A stretch of DNA of 64,000 bases from Lithobates sylvaticus (Eukaryota; Chordata; Amphibia; Anura; Ranidae): positions 600,274,498-600,338,497 of the forward strand of contig CM053026.1 in the NCBI GenBank assembly GCA_028564925.1, given 5' to 3'. The notes under the pieces were generated by a model. The model saw only the letters and a list, made by a program, of their open reading frames with translations, did no database searches and was not told the DNA's origin. Of the stretch, positions 12,681 through 25,932 are shown piece by piece. The first letter of the stretch is position 1; the number at the start of each line of letters is the position of its first letter. A program made the translations under genes and the position numbers.

Positions 12681-13590
12681 GACACGTATATGTCTTGCAA
12701 AGTACACCTAAAAACCTTCTTAAATTTTTTCCTAGAAAATGTTTTTCTTTTGTTTGATGATATGAAAAACTGATCTTAATTATAGATGATTTCAATAAAA
12801 TTACTTGTAAAGCTGCTAATACACCTGCAGGTATGACTACCTAGGGCTTCTACTTTGGCATGGTGGTGTTTCATTCTGCATAATAATGGCCATAACTATC
12901 ACATACAGGAAATGCAGGTTGCCTGACTTTTCACAAGATGACAGCAGAAAGGGTACAGAGCCATATACAGTATATGAGCAGATGAAAACACAAAATTATC
13001 ACATCTTCTATTTAACATTCATGAATGATTAAACTACTGTATATCTCTAGGCAATTTTTTTTTTATAGCTTTGGATAGCCTGGGGAAGTTTTCATTGCTC
13101 TCCTCATTAAAGAGATTCACCACTCTGTATTAGAGACCATTGTGACTAAAACAAAAAGTGAGAGGAAATCTACAATTTTAGAGTTGTCCTCAGAACAAGA
13201 GGTAAGAATACATTTTACAGTAAGGATAACTGTCTAAGAGGACTATTCACCTCACTTTGGACGTTTTGCCCATATATACATTTTAACCACTAAGTGTGAA
13301 AGAGTATACAAACTCTGATTATAAGCAGACATTTTAAATAAATCTTCTATGCAGATAATATTGTGGACACATTTAGGCTAGGGCTACACAATGATTAAAC
13401 ATCTTTGTTACTAAGAGATTAAAAGGCTTGTTGGCAGTTTTCATTTGCAACACACTGAAATCAGTCTGCTGCTACTGAGATGATGGGGTTAAATCAGCTC
13501 TTCACCATTTCAACACTCTTCCCTCCTCTATACCCCTCGTCCCTCCTATACCTATATAGACCTGTCTTTCTTTCTTTTTTTTTTTTATGT
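12681..13590. other. Unassigned sequence
   Basis: AT-rich, with no gene or bounded repeat recognised. Confidence 0.5.
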
Positions 13591-13599
13591 GTTTGGTCC

Positions 13600-14125
13600 G
13601 CCCCCCTGTACATCATTTACTTAGGCGACAAACGTGCACTGTGCACCCTTTGCCTCCTGGGATATGCACATCACATATCCCAGGAGGCATTGTTCTACCA
13701 TTCATTAAAGGAGAAGGGGTGCAAGTCAAGCAGTGCATCATTGGAATAACGGTCGACTTAGAAACCCAGAAAAGTCACACCTGTACATGGCGACATAAGC
13801 AAAACAGAAGAGGATCTCAGCGGGACAATGCTAGATCCGCTGGGTGGGTGAGTATCTGATTTGTGCAGAAGACAACCCCCAGTAAGCCGCCTGGCTCCCA
13901 TGTCACTGGATTTGATTGACAGCAGCGGGAGCCAATGGCTCCTGCTGCTATCAATCTATCCAATGAGGACCCGAGACAGCGGCTGGAGCTGCTGTGCTCA
14001 TCCCCATCACTGAAAGTATTGGGCTCAGGTAAGAAAAGGGGGGGGGGGTGTCTGGGGGGGGGGGGTGCTGCAGCACAGAAGGTTTTTCACCATAGAATGC
14101 ATTAAGGTGAAAAAACATGAAGTTT
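13600..14125. repeat. Dispersed DNA-transposon-like repeat, partial
   Basis: A moderately GC-rich block with internal hairpins (cctcctgggatatg near 13650 pairs with catatcccaggagg near 13675) and a right end reading gaagtttacaacccctttaa, typical of frog MITE ends. A matching left terminal repeat was not found, so the copy is truncated or the left end is diverged. Two G-runs lie at 14038-14068. Confidence 0.45.
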
Positions 14126-14452
14126 ACAACCCCTTTAAATCTTTCAGTAGCAAAGAGATGTGTTTTCTTGTGTAGCCCTGGGCCCCTATGTTTGTTAGAC
14201 AGATACTCTCTAAGCTGCTGTATGCAGTTATCAACTGTTATAAAACTGTATCCATTTACCAGTGCTTTCATTTAAAAGTGGAACAAAAGTTAGTACAGTA
14301 AATGCTGACAAGCATCTTATGAAAGGAGAGGCTGTGTATTTCTCTTCAGTCAAAGGTTCTTCTACCTGAGTGTCAGTACCTTTATCTATAAGTGTACACA
14401 CTCTGGAGGTGTCACTTTGAAAATGGAAAATTGTTACCAAATACCGTAATTT

Positions 14453-14712
14453 TACTTTCCTGGCTCAGCGTCATGCCATCACTGCAGGTCAACTCCACCC
14501 CTTGACCCCCTATAGGACCTTCCTGAATAGTGCTATACCTGGTGCAGGTGTTCTTGTAAAGAGCTTGCGACGTCCGGAGCAAGGATGAAATAAAAACACC
14601 TGCACCAGGTACTGCCTGCCTTTTAGAGCACTATTTAGGAAGGTCCTATAGGGGGTCAAGGGCGGAGTTTATCCTCAGTAAATGGCATGACGCAGAGCCA
14701 GGAAAAGAAAGT
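14453..14712. mobile_element. Foldback element with about 90-bp arms
   Basis: The left arm (about 14453-14545) and right arm (about 14610-14712) are close reverse complements. Outer ends are ttcctggctcagcgtcatgc and gcatgacgcagagccaggaa; the shared inner block includes gaccccctataggaccttcc and its complement. The loop holds an inverted pair of caccaggt/acctggtg elements. It is non-coding, and no target duplication could be fixed. Confidence 0.7.
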
Positions 14713-14865
14713 CTGCCATGTGAAAAAATGCTATTCATATGTAGAGGTGACACCTTTTCTAGGTGTCCGCTATTGTAAATTTTGTTATTTTTGTTTCTCA
14801 GAACAGTAAAAAGGGTTCTGAGATTTAATTGGATAGGGAAGCTTTGGCATCAGTTTGACTGGGCT

Positions 14866-15845
14866 GTGTTAGGGTTCTGCCTGATCATGTGTGCGGTGAA
14901 GTGCACATGACAGGCACAGAACCAGACCTGGTTGGATGGTTTGAGTACTGGCATTCCTCTGAGCCAATCAGTGGGTGCGTTTGGCCCCGCTGAGGAGTCT
15001 GGGGAAGGGTACTTAAGATGCTGGAGTTACGTGTTTGGGAATTGTTCGTTAGGCCAGTGCTGCCTGTTTCCTGGCTCCGGACCGGGGTAGCCCCGTGAGG
15101 GGTCACGGTCAGGGGAGTGTGTACCTCCCTGAAACATGAGTGATTTGACAGGCCCCACAGACCCGCTTGGTCAGGGGCAAGGATCCATCTGTTCCCGAGT
15201 CTCGGAACCGGCTGGTCCAAGGCGCAGTAACTGAGGGAGGATTCAAGGCGTTCGGGTGCGCTCTCAACTTGGATGGGCACCGCAGCTCGTGTGGGCGACC
15301 AAGGGAGGACTCGGAGGAGGGCCAACAAGCTGGCATCCTGAGAATTGCCTGGTCGTTGAGTTGTCAAGGACACTAAAGAATCCACGCCTCCCCAATACTG
15401 TCAAGGAGATGGATAACGTTCCAGGTACTGAGGAAAGGTTCCTGTTTTGTTTCTGAGTACCACTTGTAGTCAAGGTCAATGACTGTGCAAATTTCGTTTA
15501 TTCAAGTGCTGACTGCCATAATCTCTGGCTAGAGATTTGTTCAGCTTGGAAGCGCCCAGCTGTGAGTGGCTACTCTCTGGGTTGGCAAATAGAGAGTTTC
15601 GTATACGTAGCAGTTCAAGGTGCCTGAGTTTTCTTCATCCTTGCCCTCTGTTCCCACATATGACTGTGTCTGTTGGATGTTACCCCCTGCAAATAAAAAC
15701 CTTTCTAAAGGACTTTTATGGTGTCAGCGTGCAAAGTTGTTGGGTACTAACTCTGGGAACCCCTAGACCTGGAGGACTGAGCCAAGAGGAGGTAACCGGT
15801 AAGCCCAAAAGTCAAGGCCGCCCCATCGCGGGTTATGGTCGCTAC
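14866..15845 (+). mobile_element. Possible solo LTR of an LTR retroelement (fossil)
   Basis: An unusually GC-rich block of about 0.98 kb starts near a tgttagggttctgcc motif and ends near atggtcgctaca. It has a promoter-like tacttaag near 15010 and a polyadenylation-like aataaaa near 15694. The TG...CA ends and overall order suggest a single long terminal repeat left after loss of an element body. No matching flanking duplication is apparent, and no internal domain is present. The family is unknown and the call tentative. Confidence 0.35.
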
Positions 15846-16084
15846 ACATACATGCACAAAATCATGGCAAAAAGTTCCTGGGGCTCAAAATTGCCTATTT
15901 TGTCTCCAGTTAGTTTCAGCTTTAAACCATTGGTTGAACAATTAGTTTGCAGTAATTTTTATATTGTCCAGTTATTGTTCCCTCTCTCTATGCAGTGTCT
16001 AATGTTTAAACACTATAAGATGTTCAATTTCATATTCTAAATTAGCATAAATCTAAAATGTTATATATTGTAACATCTTCACCA

Positions 16085-16370
16085 GGCAGCCAAGGAAAAT
16101 CCCAAACGTTGGATTGTCCCCACAACTGAAGGGCACATTTTTCAAAGTGGACACTAGCTCTGGTGACCCTGGTGACAACCAGGCATTTTCTTACTTTTGA
16201 GGGATTTCCTTTCATTTACTGTGATGGCTACAGGACAGGGAGTGAGAGAAAGTCTCCCCAATGGGACAGAGATGGCAAAAAAAATGACAGGAGGTGAAAC
16301 CCTCATTACAATACTCTCCTTTTTAATTTACAAAAAGAAAACAAGTTTTGCCTTTAGTTATACTTTAAAA
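16085..16370 (+). repeat. Dispersed repeat, copy B
   Basis: Second member of the family at 6160-6420, in the same orientation, sharing aaaatcccaaa, gggatttcct, a gctacaggacagggagtga block, ccccaatgggaca and a tttagttatacttta end. It is slightly longer in the first third. Non-coding. Confidence 0.6.
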
Positions 16371-16924
16371 TTACAACCATTAAGCGGATGCCTCATTAAG
16401 TTCGAATGAAACTCAAAATGTTAGCCCTTTATAATACTATGTTGTACCAATTTGAAAATAATAAATTGTTACTTTATCCGAAGCTAAACTTGGTAAACCC
16501 AATAGTTGCTTTTACTTTTCAAATTCACAGTAAAGGCATGGAGTAAGCTACAGTGTGATTTAAACAAGATTAGGAGTAAATTTATTCCAGAGTGACATTG
16601 ATCCTTAGCTAAGCTGTTTCATTTGAGGCAGAACACTGTAAACTTTCAGCAGTTTGTGTAAAGGTTTCCAGGGCAAGTTGGGAGTATTTTATTTCGCTGT
16701 CTCATCAGCCCTGGAAATTTTCCATTCATTGCCATAAAAAAAATGACCCTGGTGATTGCACCTCTTTCCTTCCTCCTAACCACATGTAACAACCAAGCCT
16801 TGATGAAGGGGGAGTGTTTTGAGACCTCAGCTATTTTTTTTTTTTTAACAAAGTAACAGATATAGTTTCTGTGGACTCATATACTATTGGTCTGGCACTC
16901 CTTTCATTCACATCCTTTTTTTCC
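16371..16924. other. Unassigned sequence
   Basis: No gene or bounded repeat recognised. Confidence 0.5.
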
Positions 16925-17480
16925 CACAAACAGAGCTTTTTTTGGTGGTATTTGATCACCGTTTTTATTTTTTGCGATATAAACAAAAAAAGAGCGCCAA
17001 CTTTGAAAAAATAATATTTTTTACTTTTTGCTATAATAAATAGCCCCCAAAAATATATAAAACATTTTTTTTTCCTCAGTTTAGGCTGATATGCATTCTT
17101 CTACATATTTTTGGTAAAAAAAAAATCGCAATAAGTGTATATTGATTGGTTTACGCAAAAGTTATAGCATCTACAAAATAGGGGATAGTTTTATGGCATT
17201 TTTATTATTAATTATTTTTTCACTAGTAATGGCAGCAATCTGCGATTTTTATTGGGACTGCGACATTGTGGCGGACATGTCGGACAATTTTGGGACCATT
17301 GGCATTTATACAGCGATCAGTGCTATGAAAATGCATTGATTACTGTAAAAATGTCACTGGCAGTGAAGGGGTTAACACTAGGGGGCGATCAAGGGTTTAA
17401 TGTGTTCCCTAGTGTGTGTTCTAACTGAAGGGGGGAGGGGACTGTGGAGGCGAGATGACAGATCGCTGTTCATACTCTGT
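16925..17480 (+). mobile_element. piggyBac-like MITE family, internal fragment
   Basis: This part shares the family interior with 2620-3532 and 53407-54388: cacaaacagagcttt, tggtggtatttgatcacc, ttctacatatttttggtaaa, a gcaataagtgtat block and actagtaatggcagcaatc, then cactagggggcgatcaaggg. Neither TTAA-flanked end is present, so it is a truncated copy. Confidence 0.65.
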
Positions 17481-17768
17481 ATTCACCAGGTAAATCATTA
17501 GAATTCTCTAACCAATGGAGAATAAGCCAAACCTTCTGGGCTGAGCTTATGATAATTTTATGAGCGTATTGTCCCAGATGGTATAAAGGGTGTGAGGGCC
17601 ATAGAGAAGGAATCACAGACCCACATGCTGGATACACCCCTAGACGATCAAGAAGTCTGCTGATGATGTTGACCACTCCCTATCTTGCTGGACCTTGTGA
17701 CTGGAACCACTCGATTTACTTAGATATTGGCGGACATCTTCCCTTGTAGAGGTTATATTATACTATTG

Positions 17769-18990
17769 GAAAATTGGAAAAAGAAACTGCGCTAAGGTCT
17801 AAAACACGCAGGTATAAATATACCCGGATATATATGGTCTATTTGAGGACCTCTGGGTAGCAGCAACTAAACTGTGTTACATAATAACAGCAAAAAACAA
17901 TAGAAAATCAAAAAAGCTGCGCTAAACCAATAAAGAACATAAAATGAATGGGGAACGTGTTGAGCGTCCACCCAATTGCCCAATCACGTCCACCACTCTG
18001 CTAACGACAAAGCAAAACTTGTCTAATAGAACCCTTTTCAGTGGTAAACTTCAATTGATGAAATGGACATAAAGTCCATACATGAATGTGTAAAACAAAA
18101 ACATATACATATAATAGTGCTAACAGTGACTGTTAAATAATAAAAGTGGTGGCTGTGAATAAAGAGATGGCTCAATGTATCAAAGCCATTATCTGATGGT
18201 ATCAATAGAGTGCACCCGTGCAATAAACAGAATGTCCAGACCAAATCAAAAGTCCATCAATCCAGAAATTAAAATATTCAAAGATATGTAAACTGTGTTG
18301 ACCACCACCAAGCTGTGTGAAATCCCTTCTTACCAGAAGTCTATGATCCCCCGTCACAGAGGATCATAGAAAGCGTGTGAAAAGTTGCTGTAATCAAAAA
18401 CTTTCGAATGGTGCTGTTGTCATTAAACCCGAATCCCTTTAGTGGGGGCTGGATCCTCCTCCGGCACTCATGCGTCACAGAAACTCATAAATGGATATAA
18501 ACCATATGGAGAAAATAGAAGCTTCTATAGTGCATTACCTTAAGATTTATTAAAAAGTTTAAAATACAAGACACACTTACAATCAAGCAGAGAAAGTTGA
18601 GCCTTAAGTCCGGTGTACCGGCCGGATACACACGGACAAACCCGAACCCCTAGACGTTGCAGCTACTCGCACAAGGTGACGTCAGCGCATTGCTCTGCCC
18701 TACGCGTTTCGTAATAAATTACAAAATTGATTAATTAATATCACACACTGTTGTTATTTAACAGTCACTGTTAGCACTATTATATGTATATGTTTTTGTT
18801 TCACACATTTCATCAATTGAAGTTTACCACTGAAAAGGGTACTATTAGACAAGTTTTGCTTTGTCGTTAGCAGAGTGGTGGACGTGATTGGGCATTTGGG
18901 TGGACGTGATTGGGCATTTGGGTGGACGCTCAACACGTTCCCCATTCATTTTATGTTCTTTATTGGTTTAGCGCAGCTTTTTTGATTTTC
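17769..18990. mobile_element. Non-autonomous Penelope-type inverted insertion with 15-bp target duplication
   Basis: tatattatactattg occurs at 17754-17768 and again at 18991-19005, exactly flanking the unit. The left part (about 17905-18150) and right part (about 18745-18990) are inverted repeats sharing gaaaatcaaaaaagctgcgc, taaaatgaatggggaacgtg and actgttagcactattatatg. The left side carries about 135 bp beyond the paired part, beginning gaaaattggaaaaagaaact. On the minus strand a longer copy starts near 18712 with hammerhead-like sequence; the plus-strand copy is shorter. This is the same asymmetrical head-to-head plan as the large PLE insertion at 41056. No protein is encoded. A 22-bp direct duplication (gtggacgtgattgggcattt) sits at about 18880-18925 in the right arm. 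Confidence 0.7.
18701..18725 (-). ncRNA. 3' half of a hammerhead ribozyme (remnant)
   Basis: Read on the minus strand, gtaatttattac forms a small helix II and is followed by gaaacgcgta, the GAAA core plus minimal helix III and cleavage-site layout seen in PLE hammerheads. The upstream CUGANGA core is not found; sequence identity to a terminal repeat stops just there, at the junction of the two inverted copies. Confidence 0.45.
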
Positions 18991-19005
18991 TATATTATAC
19001 TATTG

Positions 19006-19929
19006 ATGTGTTGCTATTAGCATATACAGTGTGTAGGGAAATTTATCATTATCATCTGCCCATATTGATTGTTTAGGCTGTGTATTATTGAAGCCGTGTT
19101 TGGGGAAATTCAGACAACCTTGTTTACATCAATTTAATTTCTGTGGTCCCAGAGAGAGAACCATTACCCCATTTAATTTAAGTAGCTGTTGGTTTCATAT
19201 TTATTTCAAATTGGCAATATTTTTCTGTTGACTCCGTGAGACATACTTTGGATTCCTTCCCACTGGAGAAATTCAGATGACTGTTTCCCCGAGCGACAAG
19301 GGATATTGTGTTCTTCAATATAAAGCGCGATTACCGCACATATTTTTCTAACAGACCAATTTGGGCTCCCCTGAGTAAATTGTAATATTTAGATATATCG
19401 TTTCATTGCCATCTTGATGTTTTGATAATGTGTTTGTGAAATATCAATCACCATAAAATCGAGTTCCGTATGAAATTGTATAACTATACTTGTTAATTAA
19501 TAAAGTCAAATTATTTACTTAGTAATTTTGTTGGGAGATATTTATACATTGGTAAGAAAACCCCATAAATTAACAAACTCAGGAAAGGATTGTATGTACT
19601 GATATTCTGATATCCACACACAGCTTTCAGTCACTGAGCTGATGGGGTTGGCCATACAGGACTAACTGTTAAGACTGTCTTTATATATACCTTTAAAAGG
19701 GCACACTTTGTTTTAATAAATTGTGTTGCCTGATGGAAGTTGGGTTCACATTAATATAAATTCTTTGGCTTTTTTCATGTTTAAATATTGAGTTTAATTT
19801 TGTTAGTTTACACAGCGCTGCACTTTATATACTACATTTTCAGGGTTTTACATCCTCCGAATCAAAAGTGCAAGAGCACGTCATGTGCCCAAAGCTTTTT
19901 GAATAGTATGCAGGATCAGGAGAAAGTTT
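19006..19929. other. Unassigned sequence
   Basis: No gene or bounded repeat recognised. gtttacacagcgctgcactt near 19808 looks like part of a dispersed repeat end. Confidence 0.4.
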
Positions 19930-20514
19930 AATTTAAATATCAAATTAGGGTCAGCTGGTATTTATGGACCCAGATTTAGGGATTGGTTTTCCCATCAAAA
20001 AGGAAAACTAGGGAGGAAGGTCTGTAAATGAGGGTTATCTAAGGTAATACTTAAGGCCTCTGATTTCTGAAGATTAACCTTGAAGTTGCATAAGGAGCCA
20101 TATTTCTGGAGTTCCTGTAGAAGGGACAGCAGGGAGCAGTGACCTTGTGATGAATATCCTGGTGAAAAATGACAGAAATATCTGGGCTGTTGCGTATGTG
20201 CATTTAAGGCAACCTTGTCCGGCCCAATTGTAAATGTGGAAGGGAACCAAATCATTACCAATAATACAGACTGTAGGTGAGGGTGTACAGAGCCCAAATC
20301 CAGAGAAGCGTGTGTTCTGAGATTCCTTTAACGTGGTACATTGCATTGGATTTTTCTGATTTGGTGGACAGAAGAGCCCAGGGGAGGATGATTTTCTGGC
20401 TCTGGAGATGAGATAGATTGTTCTAATTTTATTATCCCTTGCTTTCTTAGTGGAGATGAAACCTGCTCAGAGATATAATCTGCTGGAGAATAGAACTAAG
20501 CCAATTTGCTTTAA

Positions 20515-21497
20515 CCACTACAATACTGGGCACTTTCGCCCCCTTCCTTCCCAGACCAATTTTCAGCTTTCATCGCTCTCGCACTTTCAGTGACAATTGC
20601 GCGGTCATGCAATGCTGTAACCAAATGAATTCTTTATCATTTTGTTTGCACAAATAGAGCTTTAGTTTGGTGGTATTTATTCGAGACTCCGTTTTTTATT
20701 TTTTGCGATATAAGCGAAAATTTGAAAAAAACAATATTTTCTCCTTTCTTTTTTAAAAGAAATCCAATAAAATCAAATTTTGGCATAAATTTAGGCCAAA
20801 ATGTATTCTGCTACATGTTTTTAGTAAAGAAAATTCTGTTAAGTGTATAATAATTGGTTCGCGTGATCACGGACATATGTACGCAAATGATCATGTACAG
20901 ATGTGTGCAGGTGATCACGGACATATGTGTGCAGATAATCATTGGCACATGTTATTTTACTGGGACATATGTGAGGGACATGTGTTTTTATTATTTGGGG
21001 ACATGTGTTTTTATTTGGGGACATGTGTTTTTATTGTTTGGGGACATGTGTGTTTCGGGGACATGTGTGTTTTGGGGACATGTGTGGGGACATGTGTGTT
21101 TACACTGTGGGGACACTACACTGGTGATCAGTGAGTAAAAAGCTGTAAAAAAACAGCTAATACTCACTGATCACCAGCCGGCTGCAGCGATCCGCTCTCC
21201 TCTCCTCACCGACGACTTCAGTGTGAGGAGGATTGCCTAGCAACCGGCTGTTTGCTTACATCACATGACGGCTGTGATTCGACACGGCCGTCATGTGATC
21301 AGGAGGGCCAATCACCGAGCCCTCCTGCGGATCCGAGATGCGCCGTGTCCGTGTGACACGGCCGCATCGGGATCGCGCCGCTGCGCGGGCATGCGCGCGC
21401 GCGATCCCTCTACTTCTGAAGGACATTCCGGAACGTCCTATCAGAAGTAGACTGCTCCCACCCGGCCGTATATGTACAGTGGCCGGGGGGGAAGTAG
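20515..21497. mobile_element. piggyBac-like MITE, copy with internal minisatellite
   Basis: TTAA flanks lie at 20511-20514 and 21498-21501, and the left end starts ccactac, like the family at 53407. The left half has the family blocks (gacaattgcgcggtcatgca, cacaaatagagcttt, ttttgcgatataagcg). The GC-rich right half contains several long hairpins: 21122-21175 around tactcactgatcacc, 21255-21300 around gccgtcatgtgatca, and 21408-21449 around ctacttctgaaggac. A minisatellite replaces part of the middle. It is inserted in an L1 fragment. Confidence 0.7.
20955..21115 (+). repeat. Minisatellite of ggggacatgtgtttttat units
   Basis: About eight copies of a 14-24 bp unit built on ggggacatgtgt followed by a variable T-rich spacer. 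Preceding it, 20870-20945 holds two to three degenerate copies of a gatcacggacatatgt unit. Both lie inside the piggyBac-like MITE. Confidence 0.8.
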
Positions 21498-22213
21498 TTA
21501 AAACAACTTCAAGATATAATTCAATACAGATATAGGCCTATAGTTAGCACAAAGAAGGAGTCCTTGCCAGGTTTAAAATAAATTCAAATTAAAAATAATT
21601 AAAATTTGAACTCTGGTTAAATCAAGCAGTAGGGCATGATCCTCTAAGATACCGTTAAATGCAGCTAAGAAGAAGATTGACAGATGGGGGCAGAAAGTAT
21701 TTGTAATAGGACACTGTGAGGCTGTCTGGGCTGGGGGCCTTACCACTTGGGGTTGATAACATAGGCAACAAGTAGTTCTTCCTCAGGAATAGGCTTAGAG
21801 AGAGACACCTCTTCTAATGTAAGGGTAGGTAAGGCTGCAAAGGTTAAGTAGGAAGCTATTTAATCCAGCCTATGTCCTAGACAGGTGCCATGTGCCAATG
21901 GGTTCAGGCTGTACAGGTCTGCTTAGTGGGACCAAAATGTGTCGCAATGGTCATGGTAGTATGTACCTTGATATCACTAGCAGATGAGACTGATGGAATG
22001 AAAGGCTGTGCTCTGCACATTTTAAGGGCATGGGCAAGTGCTCTGCCACATGTAATAACATTTAAAAAAAAAAAAGTTTGTTACGCATTAATAAGCGTCT
22101 CCTCTTAAAAAGGGAAAGATTGAGTAATGGTACCCATACCTTAGTAATTTCAACGTCTAATCATGAGGGCCATGTGGTTTATTTATGGCACAATTCTAAA
22201 CGTTGAAGCCTAA

Positions 22214-22646
22214 TGCCGTGTACACACGGTCTGACTTTTTCCGACAGGAAATGTTCGATGTGAGCTTGTTGTCGGAAAGTCCGACAGTGTGTATGCTCCA
22301 TCGAACATTTGCTGTCAGAAATTCTGCACACAAATGTTTGAGAGCAGGTTCTCAAATTTTCCGCCAACTTCACTTTGTTGTCGGAAAGTCCGACCGTGTG
22401 TACACAAGTCCGTCGCTCAAAAGTCAACGCATGCTCGGAATCAAGCAGAAGGAGCCGCACTGGCTATTGAACTTCCTTTTTCTCGGCTCATCATATGTCT
22501 TGTACGTCACTGCGTTCTCATCTTCGGAATTTTGGGCCAACATTTGTGTGACCGTGTGTATGCAAGACAAGTTTGAGCCAACATCCTTTCGTGAAAAAAA
22601 TCCACGGTCTTGTTGTTTCGGAAAATCTGATCGTGTGTACGGGGCA
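22214..22646. mobile_element. Harbinger-like MITE (TAA-flanked), gtgtacacacgg family
   Basis: The ends are imperfect inverted repeats (tgccgtgtacacacgg at the left, gatcgtgtgtacggggca at the right), flanked by TAA at 22211-22213 and 22647-22649. Inside are several copies of gttgtcggaaagtccga and its complement, giving multiple hairpins. A related copy lies at 30371-30794. The 433-bp element is non-coding; open frames across it come from the repeat. Confidence 0.8.
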
Positions 22647-22649
22647 TAA

Positions 22650-23537
22650 GAATAAGGTCTGCGACTTCGATCCTTTTTTTAAAAACTAATTTTATTTAGT
22701 AGAATAGCAGCTGCATAGGACTCCATGGAGTCAACTACATTCAAATTGGCAGGGCTTAGAGTGAATGTATTATTACTTTGAATCATTAGTTCATGAGAGA
22801 ATTTGCAAAAACATTTTATTTTGATTAATAGCTGCATGAACAAGGGTCATTCTTTGCGTAACATATTGTCTTTATTATTTACATTGACACTAGAAATATT
22901 TGACATTAGGAAATTGACAACAGACAATACCCTGCTGCCCTTTACACCACATTTTTTTACTCAGGCATAATTCAAGTTCTTTAATGTAAAAAAATCTGTG
23001 CAAAAGATTTCAAATTCATGATACTTTATTTATGTGTAAATTCACGAAGCTCAAGGTCATCATTTGCTGTTCATTCTAGTGTAAGTTTCATTAACTATAT
23101 GAAAGTTCATTTTAGTGGTCTTCTTAATAATTTATTTCTGGCTCTGAAATTTCCCCTGGTTGTCAGGCTTGCATGTTAGATGTGCTTTTAAAATAATTTA
23201 TTAAAGAAGCAGAAAGAATTGTCATATTGTTACCTGTTTTTACCATTTGTATTATTGATGAAAGCTGTGCATTTTGCCTTTGGTTTCTGTATTAAGACAG
23301 TATAATAACATTTGCTGGGGCTAATATTTATCAAATGTGTAGCTTGAACAATAGCAACTATAAAAGATCCAGTACATAAACACCATATCAGTCATTTTGT
23401 TTTTTTATTGAACTATTTATCTAAATTCAATAGCAAGTTTAAGCAAAATTAGCAACTATTTTCAATGGTGCGGTGATGTACGCAGGACATATATATGCAG
23501 GGACCCTATGTCAACAGATAAATAGAAAAAACCCTGC
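22650..23537. other. Unassigned sequence
   Basis: AT-rich; no gene, RNA gene or bounded repeat recognised. Confidence 0.5.
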
Positions 23538-23901
23538 CAACAATACATCCAAAACAAAAGGGAATAGGAGCACACAGGCTCATGGTGCAATAACGTCTTT
23601 TATTGGATATAAAAGAATAAAATCGATATACTCGCAAGTGAAGGTGAATAAGCAGCGTCAAACAGTTCCTCCACTAGACAGCCTTAGTGAGGGACACATC
23701 CGTGCTTCAGAGTAGATGAGAAGGCCACTGGATGAATGGGCTGGCTCCACAGACATAGGCTCATCAATCAGCTGACAGGCCGCGAGTGAGCCGCTCACTG
23801 ACTAAAGAGACGACCGGTCAGGAGAGGGCTGTGGGGTGCCTCCAACACTTGTCCCAGGGAGAGCTCTGATGAAGCCAACTGACAGAGGATACTGTAGTTG
23901 T

Positions 23902-23947
23902 CAGGATAACTTGTTTCGGAGGGCGTGGCCTCCTTCCTCAGATCCTG
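23902..23947 (-). ncRNA. Hammerhead ribozyme (type I, PLE-like), left arm
   Basis: On the minus strand: helix I caggat pairs with atcctg; the core ctgagga is followed by helix II ggagg/cctcc with a short loop; then gaaa and a minimal helix III with the predicted cleavage site at gaaacaagtt. All conserved core positions of the hammerhead are present. Confidence 0.75.
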
Positions 23948-24311
23948 TTATTCAGAGAGCCCTTTTGTAGCTGAAATTAATTGGCCTGGGTTTTTTAACC
24001 CTATAATCAAAATTTATCGAACTTCAACTGAAAAACATATGGGGGATAGTATGACAACTAGATTACATTTAAGAGCAACATACATACAAGATGCCTAAGA
24101 TATAATTACATATATTGTTTTCCATTTCTTGGCAATACAATTCAATTAGAGATAAAAGATAACTATATATAATAATAAATCATACATTTTATTAAAATTG
24201 GATAGGTAGAGGATTGTTCTATAATTCATTCCTTGGTTCTTTCTATATACATGCATATATATGTACACATATATACACACACACACACACACATGTTGAG
24301 CTATAGATATA

Positions 24312-25932
<1,621 letters not shown>

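Larger units (their letters stand above)
19930..22080 (-). pseudogene. L1 (Tx1-like) ORF2 remnant, split by a MITE
   Basis: On the minus strand the block right of the MITE (about 21505-22080) translates in pieces to sequence like RALAHALKMCRAQ, SASDIKVHTTMT and FKPGKDS followed by degenerate RT-finger sequence. The block left of it (about 19995-20300) gives LLQELQKYGSLCNFKVN then LQKSEALSI, the conserved L1 stretch that follows the RT catalytic loop. The order (5' part at higher coordinates) fits one minus-strand L1 ORF2 interrupted by the TTAA-flanked MITE at 20515-21497. Frames are broken, so it is inactive. No L1 ends were located. Confidence 0.6.

Noticed and set aside
14885-15385. 166-codon minus-strand frame and overlapping frames in the GC-rich block
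   Set aside because: High GC content reduces stops, and several frames overlap on both strands. The block is better explained as a terminal repeat of an old retroelement.
22203-22649. 148-codon frame on the plus strand
   Set aside because: It lies across the Harbinger-like MITE; the repeated SPTVC/SDRVY peptides come from its internal hairpin repeats.
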